The notes: generated by a model from the letters alone, not told the origin. A stretch of 64,000 nt of DNA from Cucumis sativus (GCF_000004075.3 NC_026657.2:39046732-39110731); one strand, 5' to 3'. Shown: positions 27,512 through 41,053, numbered from the stretch's first letter. Program-made: numbers and translations.

Positions 27512-30500
27512 ATGTTTACCGAAGGACTTGATAAGAGTGCCCTTCGATGGGTTCGCGAGGTTTCATTCTGTTGCAATCCCTATTGTTGTTCTTTTAATTT
27601 GTTTGTTTTTTTTTTTTTTTTTTTTTTTGTGTTTGTTCTTGCTTGTTGGTTTGGTTTTGGGTGTGGAAATTTATGGTTTCTTTTAGTTTAATTTTTGAGT
27701 TTGCATTTATGTGTTTATGTTTTTGTTTTAATTTGGCAGAAGGATGACACATTTGGTACTTCAAATTTGAGGTATCGAGCTGATCCATTTGCCGGCGTTG
27801 GAGCGGGTACTGGAGCAAGGGGTTTTGGATTGCCACCGCCGTCTAATTTTAGAAGTGGGCACTTGCCGGCCAGTGCCATTCCAGTTTCGAGACCCATTTC
27901 TAGTCGTGTGGATGATAGTGCTTCTGCTTCGGAGAATGACATGTCTACTGACTCTGAAGAGGATGTTTATGGGGTTAGATACTCCTTGGATTCATCTCCC
28001 CAACACAACAGAGTTCCTAATCGTTCTACTTATAGATATGGAAATTCTTTGCACGGGAGATCAAATAACGGTAGTGATTACTTTTTCTCCGATGTTAGTT
28101 CATCGAGGGAAACGTTGGTTGGTGGTAATAGGCAAATGGCTGATCGTATGACGAGTAAAAATGGGAGGTACCCCACTAAGCAAAATGGTTTTACAGAAGA
28201 CGAGTCTTCTGATTCTGCTGCAAGCTCTGAATTTTCCACAACGCAAGTTGGGGGAAGTATTAATGGGGCTTTGCCCAGGAATAGAGCTTCCATAGCTTCA
28301 GAGGGATACTCATCAAGCCTGCCGTCACGTGTAACTGTGGGAAATGCACCTAAAAAGGTTTACATTGTTTTGAAACTTTTAAGCTTGTGAGAGGCATAAG
28401 TAGTGTTCTTGTAGGTTGAATGAATTTTCATTCTTAACAACTGGAGCCGTCCTTTTGTAATCTTCTTGTTCTTGGTTGCTTTTTGGTTTGGGCTGTTTTT
28501 TTCTTTTGCAATTCGTCGCAATGACAGTTGATGCCTTATTATAATACAAAGCCTAGTAGAAAGGGAGATGCACCTTTTGCACAGCCAATGCCTGCTTCTA
28601 GGGTTGTAAGGAATGTCCTGGTAGTGAGTGCTAAAAAAATACTCTCCATCACTTTCAAATTGTCGTGTGGCCAGCTACTGACTTCAGTTAGGAGTTAGGA
28701 CATGCTGTTGGATTCTTTTTTCTACAAAGCACAATAGTTGTGGAATGGACGATGCTTGAAAACTTTTTTGAGAAAACTGGTTCTACCTTTCTGGTTATTC
28801 CTTAAGGTTTTTGTTCCCTTACAAGTTTGTGTCTCGAGAAGCAGTGCAAAGCTCAATTCTGGTTATAGTATCTAATCTATCGCTTTTATTCACATGTTTG
28901 CTTTCATTGTTTGGAGATGTACAGAAGAAATTACATATGTCCATTTCAGGATTTTTACTGGGGTGTGGGGGTGGGGGATTTTATCTCTTATTTGACAAGA
29001 GTTACCGTGTGTGCTTTCTCCTCCATTTTTTTCTAAATTATTTTTTCTGTTTGGAAACTGTTTTGGAAACACTCTCGTAGCATATTTTGCCTTCAATCTC
29101 TGTAATGTGCTGACTTAGTCTTTCTGCAGGATCCTCAGAATGGAAGGTTTTCTGATGATGATGGTGAAGATGACATTGCCAGTGCCCCTCCATTTTTTGC
29201 TTCGTCACAGGAAATTAAACAATGTGCTGAAAGAAGTCAAGATGTGAAGTTGAATGGCACACATGATCATACAACTGCATCTGGAGTTGCAGTGCCGCAA
29301 GGAAATAAGAGCAGCGACCAGTTTGTCAGGTTGGTTTATGTATTTATTTATAAAAGTTTCCCCTTAAACTGTCTAAAGAAATATCTATTTTACGACAGTC
29401 TTTATTATCATAAACAAATTGGAATCATATGTTTTTTTCTAATGTTTGATATCATTTCACGGACAACTTATTGTTTATTCTAGAAGTTGGGATGTAATAT
29501 ATTATCATCTCCTTGTCTATTTGCAGACCAGTGAATTCGGAACCTGCTGGCAATTCAGGATCAGCTCGCATCCCCACATATAATGCCAGGTTTTGCCATC
29601 TAAACTGTCTAGGTTTTATTGTTGATGACAGATTATCTTCATTTAGTTTTCTTATGCGGTTTATAATTCCAATATCAGTGCTTTAGGGCCTTGGCATGCA
29701 GTCATAGCATATGATGCATGTGTACGATTATGTCTTCATGCTTGGGCAATGGAAAATATGGAAGCCCCGATGTTTTTGGAAAATGAATGTGCAGTATTAC
29801 GAGATGCATTTGGGTAGGCTCATACTCTTTTCTTTTTGCTTCATACAATGTTTCCACTGTATGCCATGCAAACTGTCTAATTCTTGAGTTAAAAAGTTGT
29901 ACTTCATTGCCTTTACCAACTTATACCTCCATCCATCTGCTCCAGTTTACGGCAAGTACTCTTGCAGTCAGAGGATGAATTGCTGGTGAAGCGCAATTCA
30001 GAACTTGTCAATGAGGGTGCTCCTACCAAAGCAAAGAAAACTATAGGCAAAATAAAAGTGCAAGGTAAAGTGCATGATAGTCATTAAAGTCTCATTATTT
30101 AGATGGCATGTGCCAATGGATGTGATCTGAAGATTGTTTATTATGCAGTGCGGAAAGTGAAGATGGGGCTGGATCCACCAACAGGCTGTAATATTTTAGC
30201 TTTAAGAACACCTGCGGTAAACCTGGAAACCATAAAGTATCAATTTTCCAGCTTTCAGTCAGCAGTAGCCTCTGGATGGCATGCTCTGCATAAAATTCGT
30301 GTTGCGCCACGAATACCTCCAAACAGTTCTCTATCTAGACAAAGCATGGCATATGTGCACGCAAGCACCCAGTACATCAAGCAGGTATCCAAAGTTCTAA
30401 AAGCAGGTGTAACAACCCTGCGCAGCAGTTCATCATCTTATGAGGTGGTCCAAGGTAATGCCTGTACTAATAAATTGTGCTCTCGAACATACCTGCACAT

Positions 30501-33500
30501 ATTAACTTTTGTGCAATTAGTTTTTCAGATCAGTAGATGCTATTGGGATTGTTTTTAATTCGTATTAGCGGGGTACAGTTGATTAACTATTGTTGAAGTT
30601 TTCTTAGTTCTGCTTGAGTATATTAGCTATTTTTACAATAAATCCTTGACCTTGTGCTCTTCCACTGGTGGTCTATATATTTTTAAGATAGTTGTGAGGC
30701 AGCTGGTTGCATCTTCTTGGTTTTCTTTTTCTCCTTTCATCTCGAAGATTTGGGTGTGTAAGATTTTAGATTTGAATGGGCTATTTTTGAGAGAGATTTT
30801 AAGTTTTGCTTTATATTTAGCTTTCTACCGATGCATTTTCTTTGAGTGGCTTTGATTAGCTCGTTATTTTCTGTTTGGGTTCGTTTTTAGGTTTCCATCA
30901 TATTTATGTTGCCGAGTTTAGTCTTTGTTTAAGTTTTAGCTTGTATTTTCCCTTAGTTCTCTTTGCTCTTAGTATAATACTCTTGTACTTTGAGCTTTAG
31001 TCTCATTATCATTAATAAAAAGGCTTGTTTCCATTTCCAAAATAAAAACTTGTGCTCTTCCACTGATTGTGGTTGAGCATGTGCATTCTTTATTCATATT
31101 TATACTGGATCTTAAATTTTTCTGTCCACTTAAATTTTATTTTTATGCCCTTAGTGAATCCCTTTCTTTTGCTGTCATTAGAAACGTACCCGTGTCTACT
31201 AAGACTGAAAAGTTTAGCTGAGGAAGATGCTGTCAAAATGCAAGCTGGATCAGGAGAAACTCATGTTTTGTATGTTATTTGCTCACTTATATTCTATAGC
31301 TAGGAATCTTCAGAAAATTGCTGACAACTTTACAGCTTTCCAGATGGCCTTGGTGATGATCTAATAATTGAAGTTCAGGATTCCAATTCTAAGCATATTG
31401 GTCGTGCTCTCCTGCAAATAGCCGCCATTACTGATAACCCGGTAAAATTTTCTTTTGAGCCTGAGAATGCTTTGAGCATAAGAGTAATTCAACTATGCTG
31501 TCTCTTGTCAAAAATTTATACTGACGTTATGCAGGCCGAAAAATTACGTTGGTGGTCTATATATCGTGAGCCTGAACATGAGCTTGTGGGCAAAATTCAA
31601 CTCTACGTAAATTACTCAGCAAGTACAGATGATAATAGTCACCCAAAGGTATGCTATTAAATAAGTGCCCATTGAGTGTGTGTTTTAAAAGATTGCTCGA
31701 GTCAATTTTATATTCCCTTCGCTTAGCCATGTAACTTTTCTCTTTTCAAGATTCCACTCTTTTTCTTCTTTTGATAATGCACTTATCACTGAAAAAGTTG
31801 TAGCCTTGATGGTTCATTTGTTGGTTGGCTTAAGCATACTGTAAATATTATCTTTGTTTGTTGCTAGTGTGGTTCTGTGGCAGAAACAGTAGCATATGAC
31901 CTAGTTCTTGAAGTTGCCATGAAAGTTCAGCATTTTCAACAAAGGAATCTTTTGTTGCATGGTTCATGGAAATGGCTTTTGACTGAGTTTGCATCATACT
32001 ATGGCATTTCAGAAGTATATACCAGATTAAGGTAATGGGCCTGGGCTATGTTAAGATAATTACTTATTCTACATAAATGGCTGACAAGTGACACAGTGAG
32101 CGTGCATAGTTATTCGCTACTATGTGATGAATATTGACTGTAGCTGGACTTGTTTAACGTACCTCCATTGCGTATGTTTAATAGATATCTTTCATATATC
32201 ATGGATGTGGCCACACCAACAGCTGACTGTCTCACGTTGGTGTATGACTTGCTCATGCCTGTCGTTATGAAGGGCCATGACAAGAGTACGCTGAGTCATC
32301 AAGAGGTAGTAAATTCACCTTCCTAGTTCGAACCAGTAGATCTTTATCTCATTACTTTTAGTTTATACATCAATGTTGTATATGATGAGCATTTTGCCAA
32401 TCTTGTTGGTTGCCTCACAGAACCGAATTTTAGGAGAAACCAGGGATCAAATTGAACAGATACTTGCTCTTGTTTTCGAGAACTATAAATCACTTGATGA
32501 AACAGCTCTCTCGGGTCTTATGGAAGTGTACAGACCAGCTACAGGGGTTGCGGCGCCTGCTCTAGAACCAGCAGTTAAACTGTACACTCTTCTTCATGAT
32601 ATTCTATCTCCGGAGGTTCAGACTTCCTTGTGCCATTATTTCCAGGTTTTGAGAAACTTCATCTCTGTAGTATGTAGAATTGCATTTGTCAACTTGAATG
32701 TTCTAGTTTTTCCTAAGGGCTTATCTTTCTAGGTTGCTGTGAAAAAGAGATCGAGGAGGCATTTGAGTGAGACAGATGAATATATGGGTAACAGCAACGA
32801 AGGCAGTTTAGTAGATACAGTTACTATGTCTACTGCTTACCAAAAGATGAAATCGGTGTGTCTTGACATTAGGAAGGAGATATCATCTGACATTGAGATC
32901 CATAATCAACACATACTTCCCAGGTACCACTTTCTTTTCAGTTGTGTTCACTTCCCTTTGAACGTCGTGTCTGCATCTTTAATCATAATCCAAATTTAAG
33001 GATATTGACTTCATTTGCATCTCTAAAAGAAAAACCTCCCTTCTCCTCCCCTACAGATTCCCTATAGGGCTTGTTTTGGGATCTTTGGATCAAAAGTTCA
33101 AGGCAAACATCCGAATGACCTTTTTTTAATAATTGTTCTAGGTTTCAGAAGCTAACGGACATAAGTTTATTTGCAGTTTTGTAGACCTACCAAATCTCTC
33201 TGCTTCCATATATAGCACAGAGCTTTGTAGTAGATTGCGCTCTTTCCTAATTGCTTGCCCACCAACAGGCCCTTCACCTTCAGTAGCAGAACTTGTTATT
33301 GCAACTGCTGATTTTCAGAGGGATCTTGCCAGATGGAGTATTAGGTAACTTTTGTTTCTACATAACCTTTTCTTTAAAAAAAATGTTTGGGAAAAACGTC
33401 TCGGTGCTTTTGTACATTTCTAAAAAAAAATTTCATTCTTTGTCAGTCCTGTGAAAGGCGGTGTTGATGCAAAAGAATTATTCCATTTGTATATTCTGGT

Positions 33501-36500
33501 ATGGATCCAGGATAAGCGCCTCTCGTTGCTTGAAACATGCAAATTGGATAAGGTCAGTCAAATCAATTGAATATATATTTTTTTGAATGTTATAGCTTCT
33601 CTTGCTAGCGTGAAACATATAGGAACACAATTTCTGTTAATTTTAAAGAGAAAAGGACAGTCGTAAAAGATGCTATATGTATAACAAAGGGACACAAGTT
33701 TATCAGACAGAAACGGACAGTTGTAAAAGATGCTATATGTATAACAAAGGGAATATCTCTGAAGTCTGAAATAATTCTGTTTTCCTTGCCCACAAACTTC
33801 ACTTAATTTATTTTACATCTCAATTCATGGTTGTGGCATATAAATGCAGGTCAAGTGGTCGGGAGTTAGAACTCAACATTCTACGACACCTTTTGTCGAT
33901 GAAATGTATGATCGATTAAAGGAAACTTTGAGTGACTATGAGATTTTCATTTGTCGATGGCCAGAGTACACCTTTGTTTTAGAACAAGTAAGTTCATAAT
34001 CTCGTTGAAATCTGTTTTGTTATTTTTAGGAGGGCAATCCTTTTAGTTTTTGTTAACACTCTTTTATCTCAACATTAAGCAGTAAAATCTCAAAACCATT
34101 ATGTTAAACAGCTGATATCTCATAAAAAACACATTCTATTAAGAAATTTGACTAATATTTTCTTGTGGACAATCTAAATCATTGGCCATTGGGACACGAT
34201 TCTTTTGTAGATCAGCAGAGCCGTATTATTATTATTTTTGCATGTTTCTCCTGTGTAATAGGGTGGTGTAACTGTTTTTCTCTATGAAAGCTCGATTTAT
34301 TGTTAGAAAAAAATTGGTTTATCTTCTATCAGCTTAATGTTTTGACATAATAGCTAAAATTTGAAAACAAAAAGCATATGTTTAGAAATTATATTGTTAC
34401 GAACAATTTCTTTTCCATATTTAGAGCATCTGAGAAACTTTTCTAGAGTAGTAGACAACGGAACGAAGAAGAATGTTAGTAAACAGGCCTAGTTCTTTGA
34501 AAGCAGGGTAAAAATTACTGTTTTCTGTACTTAACAAGTCAGGTCTTCTTGAAAGGAACAATCCAATCCACCCTTTCTCCTTCCCTTTGGTCTTCCAATT
34601 CATATAAAAAGTTTCAGTCATCAGCATTTTTGTTGATGAGATCTCTGTTGTTCCTTTTCTTCTCCTAGATCTTTATTTTGTATTCTCTCTCATAATTGGA
34701 AGAATCTTATTCTATTTAGCTTATTTTTTGGATTTCTATAATAGGCTATTGCAGATGTTGAAAAAGCAATAGTGGAGGCATTGGATAAGCAGTATGCTGA
34801 TGTGTTGGCACCACTAAAAGAAAATTTAGCACCCAAAAAGTTTGGACTTAAGTATGTCCAGAAACTTGCTAAACGATCCGTCAGCTCTTACACTGTTCCA
34901 GATGAGGTAAGCTAACACTTAGAATTCAAAGTATTCATTCATATGTGCATTCCTTGATATTAAAAATTCAATGTGGATTTCAGCTGGGGATTCTATTAAA
35001 TTCCATGAAAAGGATGCTTGATGTTCTGCGCCCGAAGATAGAATCACAATTTAAGCTGTGGGGTTCGTGCATTCCTGAAGGTGGAAATGTAATTCCTGGC
35101 GAGCGTCTTAGTGAAGTGACAGTCATGCTTAGAGCCAAGTTCAGAAACTATTTGCAAGCAGTTGTGGAGAAGCTTATTGAGAATGTAGGTATCATTTTCC
35201 TTAATAGAAACTTGAAGTTTCTTTGTTGATTGCTGAAATAAATTACAAAATAATATCCTATTAGGTGGATAATTGAAACTTGAAAGAAACATTCGAGTGT
35301 CAAATGAGGGTGAAGGAAGATAATAATTTAGTTATTATGCCTAAGCAGCATCCGATGTGATACAGTTTCTCCAATTTGGTTCTAGGGGCCCCCTCTTCTT
35401 TTTGTTTGATTGAGCCCCCTTTTCCTCATTCCACTTGTCCAGCCCTCTTCACGAACCTATACAATCGATGCCACAAAGATAGCCAAACTCTATTACTTAA
35501 AGAAATAAGGTAACACGCGACAATTTGGTATGATAAAGGAGTTGAGAGAGAATGATTCAACAATTTACGGTGGCCACTTACCTATGGTGTCATATCTTAT
35601 GAGTTTCTTTAGTATCCAAATATTATAGGGTTAGGTAAGTTGCTGAGCACAGCTAGTCTGGACACCCATCAATATAAGAAGTTAATATGGAATTACAAAT
35701 AACACTTTGGTTGTGGATTCATTCAACCTATGTGAATATGGAATTTAGATGGTAAGTTATGTAGTTAATCATCTTAATTTTGAGTCCCCTTGCCTTATCT
35801 CACTAATAGTATCGATTATAACAAGAAAAGGTACAGAATCATGGGATTTTAATTTTTAGATTAAGGATATTTCTTTACGTAATTATCATTGAGATTATCT
35901 CTTTTTGTATGCCTTGTTATTTATTACAGACGAAGTTACAAAGTGCTACAAAGCTGAAAAAGATTTTACAAGACTCCAAGGAAGCTGTGATTGAGTCAGA
36001 AATACGAAACAGGATGCAACCACTGAAAGATCAGTTGTCAAACACAATAAATCATCTTCATACTATCTTTGAGAGTCGTGTATTCATTGCTCTCTGTCGG
36101 GGTTACTGGGATCGGATGGGACGGGTAAGATAAAGCCAGGTTTCTTTTTATGATTTTGCTTCGAAATTTTGCCAAAATTGAGAATTTGTTCTTTGAGATT
36201 TTACATTTTTGGATTCTAAATTTTAATACTCGGCACAGGATGTTCTGAGCTTCATGGAGAACAGGAAAGAGAACAGGTCATGGTATAGAGGGTCGAGGAT
36301 TGCAGTTTCGGTAAGCTGTTACTTTTTCGAGTTACAATTTTATGGAAAAGTTGAGATACAGCTGGTAACGAAACTACAAACTACACAATAAACTAAGTAA
36401 TTCGATGCACTTAGACCCTCCCACTCTTGATATCACTCTCAACTCTTATTTCACTCTCCAAAAAATTGCCATCTTTTCCATCCTCCTCCCCCTCTCTCTA

Positions 36501-36707
36501 TAACCAGCAAATATAACACAAACTCCCTAGCTAATTACTAACATACCCTAATAACACTTCTAACTTGAAATGCTTGATCCTTTGCAGGTTCTCGACGATA
36601 CATTTGCCTCACAGATGCAGCAGTTGCTTGGGAACTCACTACAAGAGAAAGACCTGGAGCCACCAACCTCGATCACAGAGGTGCGATCGATGCTCTGCAA
36701 GGATTAA
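27512..36707 (+). CDS. Large C2-like domain protein, 1250 aa (At4g24610/At5g65440 family)
   Basis: There are 23 coding exons: 27512-27559, 27740-28357, 28528-28620, 29130-29329, 29527-29589, 29679-29813, 29946-30064, 30149-30454, 31182-31269, 31336-31441, 31535-31648, 31868-32031, 32185-32305, 32421-32645, 32733-32923, 33177-33344, 33447-33552, 33850-33987, 34745-34906, 34984-35184, 35930-36124, 36239-36310 and 36588-36707. They total 3753 nt, in frame throughout. The protein starts MFTEGLDKSALRWVRE. Residues 20-320 are Ser- and Asp-rich and probably disordered. About 545-620 looks like a C2 fold (DDLIIEVQDSNSKHIGRALL, then LVGKIQLYVNYS). The rest to 1250 is mostly helical, ending LEPPTSITEVRSMLCKD. 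Arabidopsis relatives carry only placeholder names. The layout (C2-like then long helical region) recalls Munc13/MUN-type trafficking proteins, but that is my inference. There is no signal peptide or clear membrane segment. Confidence 0.9.
30651..31065 (+). mobile_element. 5'-truncated LINE insertion with 17-bp target duplication, in intron 8 of the C2-like gene
   Basis: CTTGTGCTCTTCCACTG is present at 30651-30667 and again, perfectly, at 31049-31065. Between them are 381 bases ending in TTAATAAAAAGGCTTG and an A-rich tail, the mark of target-primed reverse transcription. The insert is T-rich and resembles the 3' trailer of plant L1-type LINEs. Its orientation is that of the gene. The exact duplication implies a fairly young insertion. 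Confidence 0.75.
33651..33752 (+). repeat. Direct repeat, 60-bp period, in intron 17 of the C2-like gene
   Basis: A 42-base block at 33651-33692 recurs at 33711-33752 with two mismatches. Both contain GTAAAAGATGCTATATGTAT and AACAAAGGGA. It looks like a local duplication. Confidence 0.75.
35535..35690 (+). mobile_element. SINE-like element tail in intron 20 of the C2-like gene
   Basis: The phrase TTTACGGTGGCCACTTACCT, then ATAGGGTTAGGTAAGTTG, then GTCTGGACACCCATCAATAT follows the body and tail of a tRNA-derived repeat also seen at 10185-10370 (minus) and about 42280-42400. The head with the polymerase III boxes is worn. Confidence 0.5.
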
Positions 36708-37080
36708 GTAAGGTGTTAAGAGAAGTCAAACCAAGTTATACCTATGCTGATCGTGTTTGATGGATTTGGCATATATGCTTTTCTGAAGAAGCAAGAAGAG
36801 AGGTAAGTGCTAACCTATAATCTTGTTGGCATGAGGGTGTTAAGACGTCAATTTTGGTGAGAAGAATGAAAGGGTTCTGTTAAAAGGGAAGATGCGGCTA
36901 ACTTTGGTGATTCCATTTTGTAAAGAAGGGAGTTAGCTACTCAGCTGCCCCATAGTTTTTCTTTTGGTATCTTCAATTCAATGGTGCACTAACTATAGAG
37001 AGAGAAATGTAGATGTATATGTACAACTTTACATAAATATAATTCTTCTATTTGTTTCAAACATTGTATTCCATACTCTC
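36708..37080 (+). other. Probable 3' untranslated region of the C2-like gene
   Basis: After the TAA at 36705-36707 the sequence stays mixed in composition to about 37075. ATAAATATAATTCTTC near 37032 could serve as the polyadenylation region. The last intron is within the coding part. Confidence 0.4.
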
Positions 37081-38334
37081 TTCTCTTTAGAGGATCTAAC
37101 CACGCATAACCACTCATCTATAGCTTAGTTTAGCCTATCCACGGAGGTAGTGTCAATCATTAAGGGTGAGGATGATAGATAAAAAAATTGAGTCAATTGA
37201 TCGAAACGTTGGTTTGGTTGAAAAACAAGAGGGATCGGTCGAAGTCGGAAAGTTTCTAATTGAAAATTTTCAAAAAAATCATTTTTAAGTGTCAAACCAA
37301 TTCAACCTAACAAAAAAACGACCAATTGACCCTTGTTCATCGGTTTGACACTTTTCTAAACCATCTAATGGTTGGTTCTAGATCGGTTCTCAATTATTAC
37401 TAAACTAAGCTCACTTTAGTTTTTGAATTTAAAAAAAAACACTAATAACATCGACATTTTAAAGAAAATAAAGATAAATCGAATAAAAATTACCTCAAAG
37501 TATGATGGTAATAGCAAGTACATCCTCAAAGTTCAAACTTCTAATTATAAAATAAGGACTTTCATGTTTCTCATGGTTGTAGAAATTGAATCGTCACACT
37601 TGCGATAGTTATATAAATTGGATCAAAGCTCGAACTTATGATTTAGGCTCAACAAAATTTAACCAACACATTTGAAATTATATGAATATTATCTTAACAT
37701 ATTAAGTTAATTATTTGTTTAATATTTATTATTATTAGTAGTAATTAATTAAATTAGTTAGTTTTTAAAATTAAACATTGAAAATTAGGACTATTTTTAC
37801 ACATCACAGTAAAGTGATCGACTTATTTATGAATTTAGCAAAATGATACAAATAAAATTCACTTTCGCAATACTTAAAAATATTTCAAATAGTTTACTAT
37901 TTAATACAATACGATGTAAATTAATTAAAAGTATTCATGAAGTCACGAATACTATTTTCATACGTATATGTAATTATTTAATTTTAGATTCTTCATACAA
38001 AATTTCTAACACAAACACAAACATTTAATTGTTAGAGTACATTAATATTTACTATATTAGTTCGCCCCTAAATTTGTATTATGTTTACTTGCAATTAAAT
38101 AAAAAACTAAAATTATCTAGCTTTAAAACATATGTAACTAAATTAAAAACAAATAATTGAAACATGAGGGAGTAAATAAATATATATTTACCCTCAATCA
38201 TATTATTAACTTGCAAACGAAAAAAAAAAATAGCCTTAGTTCAACTAAAAATACAATATTTTAATTTTTTTCTGGACAATTGTGTGATGGAAGATCATAC
38301 CTTTAACTTCTAGATTATGATAGATATTGACCAC
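37081..38334. other. Intergenic between convergent C2-like and pectinesterase genes
   Basis: About 37161-37393 is a copy of a dispersed repeat starting TAAGGGTGAGGATGATAG and rich in GGTTTGGTTG and CCAATTGACC words, also seen near 9120 and 13540. The rest is AT-rich with no gene visible. Confidence 0.5.
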
Positions 38335-40996
38335 TTATACGAATCCTCCCATGTAAGGCACCCAAGTTGGAGGCAACCACGCATCCCCAACCAAGAAGTT
38401 TGAAATTGTAAAATTAGCAGCATCGGTTACATTATTAATCACATGATAACCTGCCCAAGTAACTCTGTTCTTTGTATCTGATCCACCTCCTGTATTATTA
38501 TACTCTCCATAATATAATGTGCTCAAATATTCTCCTGTCCATGGATCCCAACCTTTAGGATTTACAAATCCATCAATAAATGTTTGCATATACACTGTTC
38601 TTGAGTATTGTTTCCATGGCCTTCCCAAATATGTCTTGTTCATATAGCTACTACTTGCAGCCAACTCGGGGGTGGCTCGGATGGTGCAGTTGTGGATCGA
38701 AGTCCCGGTGTTTTGGTTAGGATCGGATCGGCCTTGGGCGGTGATCATGTTGGCCTGACCGGGACGGGGGAGACGGGGATATATGTTACAGTTTTGGAAG
38801 ACAACAGCAGCATTTCCAAAAATGAAGTCAACAGTGCCGTAAATGTCACATTCTCTAAAGAATTGCCTGAGGGAATGAGTGTATAAGGTGTCTTGAAAGC
38901 CTTCAAAACTGCAGGAGTAAAAAACACACATATCAGCTCCACTTCTTAATGCAACTGCTTGGCCTTTGATTGCTCCAGCTGTGTTTTGGATGGTTATGTT
39001 TACTGCCATGAATCCTTCTGCTGCTACAGCTGCATTTTTCATGTCAAAATCAAATATGAAAATCTTTAAACATAAAATGTTCTTCCAAAGAAAAAGTCAT
39101 TTCCATTTGAACATTCTTTCATACAAATTGTTTGAAATAAAATGTTAGTTTGGCAAACTCTTTATGAAGAGCATATAAATATTTATATACATATTTGTAA
39201 ATTCAAATTTATGCCTAGTTTGAGATAGTAAAATAAATTTTAATTTTGAAACCTGCCGGATTAAATGAGAACTATCTAGAAGTTTTGTTAATAAGAAAGA
39301 AACTGCTGATCAAGTTAATTGAAAAAGTGATTTTATTTGTGTCTATTTTAGTTCATAAACAAAAGTGCATAAATCTCTCTTTAAAATAAAATGTGTCAAA
39401 TTTTTGTTTAAACTTTAAATTAACGTGTCTGTCATAGTAAGATGATTTGCTAGATATAAGAATGTTAAATAATATTACAAAAAAATGCTCTTTAAATAAA
39501 ATTATTGTTTTCTTTCCTATAAGATCCTTAGGGTTATTGAGTGATTTTATATGAACCAGAGTAATTATAACAAAGTAGTTTGAAAAAATTGAGAAATGGT
39601 GAAGGTGTTTATTATAATCACTAACAATTTATAAATCATCGATAGACCAACATTTACAACATGATCTATCAATTATAGAATTCTATACTTCAACAAGATT
39701 TTGCTATATTTGTCATTTTTTAAAAATGTTAATATATATATATATTCTAATATTGTGGATCCAATTATTAGATTTACAAGTATCTCTAAACATTAACTAA
39801 AAACATACCTATATTTCCAACTAGCTAAGTATTTCAAGAAAAATACTCCAAATATCCTAGGTCATATTTATCTTTGTAAATTGTATGGATAGTCTAATTA
39901 TACTTTATATATTTAATTTTAACCATTTGTGCAATAAGATAAGAGCGCAATGCATAAAGATAGGTGAATATTGATTCGTATTTCAATACTAACCGAAGGT
40001 TGCACTGTTGAAAGTCGTCCATCCGTCAGCGACACTCCGGTTGCCTGTGATAATAGTTTGATTTATACCATCTCCAATCATCAACAAGTACTTTTTCTTT
40101 GAAGGAACAGACACATACTCTTGATAAACACCAGCCGTAATGTAAATCAAGAAGTAGCCATCAGAAGCAAGAGAGTTGTTTGGAGCTGCATTAATAGCAT
40201 CCGTTATGTTAAGGAAGTCTCCTTGACCATCTTGACTCACAACTACAACACCATTAACCAACACTCCATCATCTGAAGAAGACGAAAGCTTTCTCCGATT
40301 TGCCACCGAGTTGTAAACAGCACGGTCGTGTCTCGACATTCTCAACGGCAACGGTCCTTTCCTAAACTGCAGGTGTTTTTTCCCAGGGTGCTCAAGTGTT
40401 CTGTTTCTATTCCTCCTAGGCACCCAACCCTTGGTAAAAAGATCAAGTGAAAGGCTGTATGATTTGGTACAATCAATAAGTGGGGCTAATAGATCTTTCT
40501 CCAAACTAGAACCTGAGGCTACAGTGTTTAGACCATCAAGACAAGTATCAATGTTGGTTAAGATGGCACTAAGAAGACTTTGGATATAATCAGCTTTTGA
40601 GTAAGTTAGCTTTCTATCAGTGCCATTAACAGCCCGAAACGAATTAGACAAGAAATTCATATTCAGTTGAGCAAGGTACTGACAATCTTTAAGAGCTCCG
40701 ATGATTGAATTTGGTAGAGTTGAAGAGTTCTGAAGATGCTTCTCAATCAAGTCAAGGAATCTAGTGGCTTTAGATAAAGAACGACGAATCGAGAACCGGC
40801 CAGAGTCGTAGATATTACCATCTCTGGATTGTTTAAGCACAGTGATGCAGTAAGAAGGATTTGAGGTCAATTTGCAAATGGCTTTGGTAGGGAAGAAATT
40901 AGTGAGAGAATCATCTGAAGCAAATGAAGAGGTGAAAAGGGTTAAGAGTATAAGAAACGAAGCTAGTAAAGGAGGGAACAAGAACTTGCAAGCCAT
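38335..40996 (-). CDS. Pectinesterase with N-terminal inhibitor (PMEI) domain
   Basis: Two exons, 40996-39994 and 39029-38335, join in phase 1 for 565 aa. The enzyme removes methyl esters from cell-wall homogalacturonan. Residues 1-26 form a hydrophobic signal peptide. About 35-190 is the PMEI pro-domain with conserved Cys 41, 50, 105, 152 and 176. RRKL at 234-237 is the usual type of subtilase cleavage site between pro-region and enzyme. The catalytic part has GVYQEYV, QAVALRSGAD (Gln358), GFQDTLYTHSLRQFF (Gln380, Asp381), GTVDFIFGNA (Asp402) and YLGRPWK (Arg471), so it should be active. Several N-glycosylation sites are present. The type is group 2 pectinesterase; I cannot assign an Arabidopsis orthologue with confidence. 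Confidence 0.95.
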
Positions 40997-41043
40997 TGGC
41001 TTTGAACAACTTTTGTGTGCAAAATAGAAGAGATCTCAAGTCC

Positions 41044-41053
41044 ATTCATATAG
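41044..41053 (-). promoter_or_regulatory. Putative TATA box of the pectinesterase gene
   Basis: The minus strand reads CTATATGAAT about 48-57 bases upstream of the ATG at 40996, giving a very short leader. It is called from sequence and position only. Confidence 0.4.

Noticed and set aside
34190..34310. Possible LINE tail in intron 18 of the C2-like gene
   Set aside because: Only the words TTTTTCTCTATGAAAGCT recall a LINE trailer. There is no coding end or target duplication.
38608..38886. Plus-strand frame opposite the pectinesterase catalytic exon
   Set aside because: The minus strand has all pectinesterase motifs; this is its complement.
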